Below, one piece after another: positions 38,568 to 39,428 of a DNA stretch of 39,428 nucleotides (position 1 is the first letter of the stretch; every line of letters begins with the position of its first letter). Location: the NCBI GenBank assembly GCA_017436605.1, contig JAFSCW010000107.1, forward strand, positions 1 to 39,428, given 5' to 3'. Source of the stretch: Clostridia bacterium (GTDB lineage Bacteria; Bacillota; Clostridia; Christensenellales; Aristaeellaceae). The translations under genes were made by a program, and so were the position numbers. The notes under the pieces are model-generated. The model saw only the letters and a list, made by a program, of their open reading frames with translations, made no database searches and had not been told where the DNA came from.

Positions 38568-39428
38568 ATGAAACTTTCACCTCTTCAGACGGCTAGATAT
38601 CAGTACAACCCCAAGCTTCCCGGCATCCTCAGAAACGGCATTTCTGAGATCTGCGTGAACAATGGCGGCGCAACCACGAGCGTTGCGGATCAGGATAAGA
38701 TCCAGGCCCTCTTCCCCAACACCTACGGCAAAAGCGAAATCACCTTCCAGAAGGGTCAGAACACCGCCGAGGACAAGAAGCAGATCGTCGGCGTCATCCT
38801 CTCCGGCGGCCAGGCTCCGGGCGGCCACAACGTCCTGTGCGGCCTGTATGACGCGCTGAAGGCGACCAACAAGGACAATGTGCTCTACGGCTTCAAGGGC
38901 GGCCCGAGCGGCCTGATCGAGGACAACTACCTGATCTTCGACGACGAGTACATCGACCAGTTCCGCAACACCGGCGGCTTCGATATCATCGGCTCCGGCA
39001 GAACCAAGCTCGAGACCGAAGAGCAGTTCGCCATCGTCGCCGAGGTCTGCAAGAAGCACGGCATCACCGCGATCGTCATCATCGGCGGCGACGACTCCAA
39101 CACCAACGCCGCCGTGCTGGCCGAGTATTTCGCCGCGCACAACACCGGCGTTCAGGTCATCGGCTGCCCGAAGACCATCGACGGCGACCTGAAGAACGAG
39201 GACATCGAGTGCTCCTTCGGCTTTGACACCGCCACCAAGACCTACAGCGAGATCATCGGCAACATCCAGCGCGACGCCAACTCCGCCAAGAAGTACTGGC
39301 ACTTCGTCAAGGTGATGGGCCGCTCTGCTTCCCATGTCGCGCTCGAGTGCGCGCTGGAGACCCAGCCCAACATCTGCCTGATCGGCGAAGAAGTCGCCGC
39401 CAAGAAGATGTCCCTGGCTCAGATCGCC
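38568..39428 (+). CDS. pfp: Diphosphate-fructose-6-phosphate 1-phosphotransferase (PPi-PFK), N-terminal part
   Basis: The gene runs off the window after 287 codons. It encodes the N-terminal part of a pyrophosphate-dependent phosphofructokinase, a glycolytic enzyme that uses PPi in place of ATP. The substrate-loop signature is [15 protein letters not shown] near residue 75, the PPi-specific Asp occurs in [13 protein letters not shown], and the catalytic segment is [13 protein letters not shown]. These mark the long PFP group rather than ATP-PFK. AAGGAG lies eleven bases before the ATG. Codon use is strongly biased, as in highly expressed genes. It is divergent from the mannitol-dehydrogenase-family gene, with separate promoters. 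Confidence 0.93.
   Translation, partial: MKLSPLQTARYQYNPKLPGILRNGISEICVNNGGATTSVADQDKIQALFPNTYGKSEITFQKGQNTAEDKKQIVGVILSGGQAPGGHNVLCGLYDALKATNKDNVLYGFKGGPSGLIEDNYLIFDDEYIDQFRNTGGFDIIGSGRTKLETEEQFAIVAEVCKKHGITAIVIIGGDDSNTNAAVLAEYFAAHNTGVQVIGCPKTIDGDLKNEDIECSFGFDTATKTYSEIIGNIQRDANSAKKYWHFVKVMGRSASHVALECALETQPNICLIGEEVAAKKMSLAQIA

Overview
The window is a 39.4 kb chromosomal piece of a GC-rich (by eye close to 60%) anaerobic, sugar-fermenting bacterium. It most resembles gut or rumen Clostridia, perhaps Christensenellales-like. The signs are strong AGGAGG ribosome sites, TTGACA-17-TATAAT promoters, a pyrophosphate-dependent phosphofructokinase, many carbohydrate ABC transporters and Gfo/Idh/MocA enzymes, and a Trk/Kdp-type potassium cluster. 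The lineage is inference. I saw no rRNA, tRNA, CRISPR array, insertion sequence or phage gene. Protein-coding density is high and most intergenic gaps hold recognisable promoters or hairpins.

Region 1 (1-9.2 kb) is carbohydrate use. It holds the end of a two-permease sugar importer and a GH2 beta-galactosidase (lacZ-like), then on the minus strand a TSUP exporter with a NUDIX hydrolase, a GH77 4-alpha-glucanotransferase (malQ) and a type I pullulanase. The last two are signal-less and would act on glycogen or imported maltodextrin.

Region 2 (9.3-17.1 kb) is a six-gene minus-strand operon: sugar-binding protein, RbsA-type ATPase, RbsC-type permease, Gfo/Idh/MocA dehydrogenase, TIM-barrel isomerase/epimerase, second dehydrogenase. 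A second TIM-barrel isomerase is transcribed divergently. The shared control region has two good promoters and a perfect inverted repeat over one -10. The layout suggests oxidation-isomerisation of an unusual sugar, inositol or glycoside.

Region 3 (17.2-22.2 kb) is a potassium cluster on the minus strand: trkH/ktrB - trkA/ktrA - an unrecognised 52-residue one-helix membrane protein - a KdpD-like kinase lacking the usual N-terminal KdpD domain - kdpE. There is no KdpFABC pump, and a perfect inverted repeat lies in the trkH promoter. Region 4 (22.3-26.7 kb) has an orotate-phosphoribosyltransferase-like protein with a degenerate PRPP loop, a compact GH3 glycosidase, a Crp/Fnr regulator and a rhodanese.

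Region 5 (26.9-32.7 kb) is a minus-strand operon with the gene order of enterobacterial ugpBAECQ (binding protein, two permeases, ATPase, glycerophosphodiesterase) plus a PHP-family phosphoesterase. Region 6 (32.8-36.6 kb) has brnQ divergent from a lysR gene with a textbook LysR-type control region, then a MaoC-like hydratase and a DUF554 membrane protein. Region 7 (36.7-39.4 kb) has a long-chain mannitol-dehydrogenase-family enzyme and, divergently, the start of a PPi-dependent phosphofructokinase cut by the window end.
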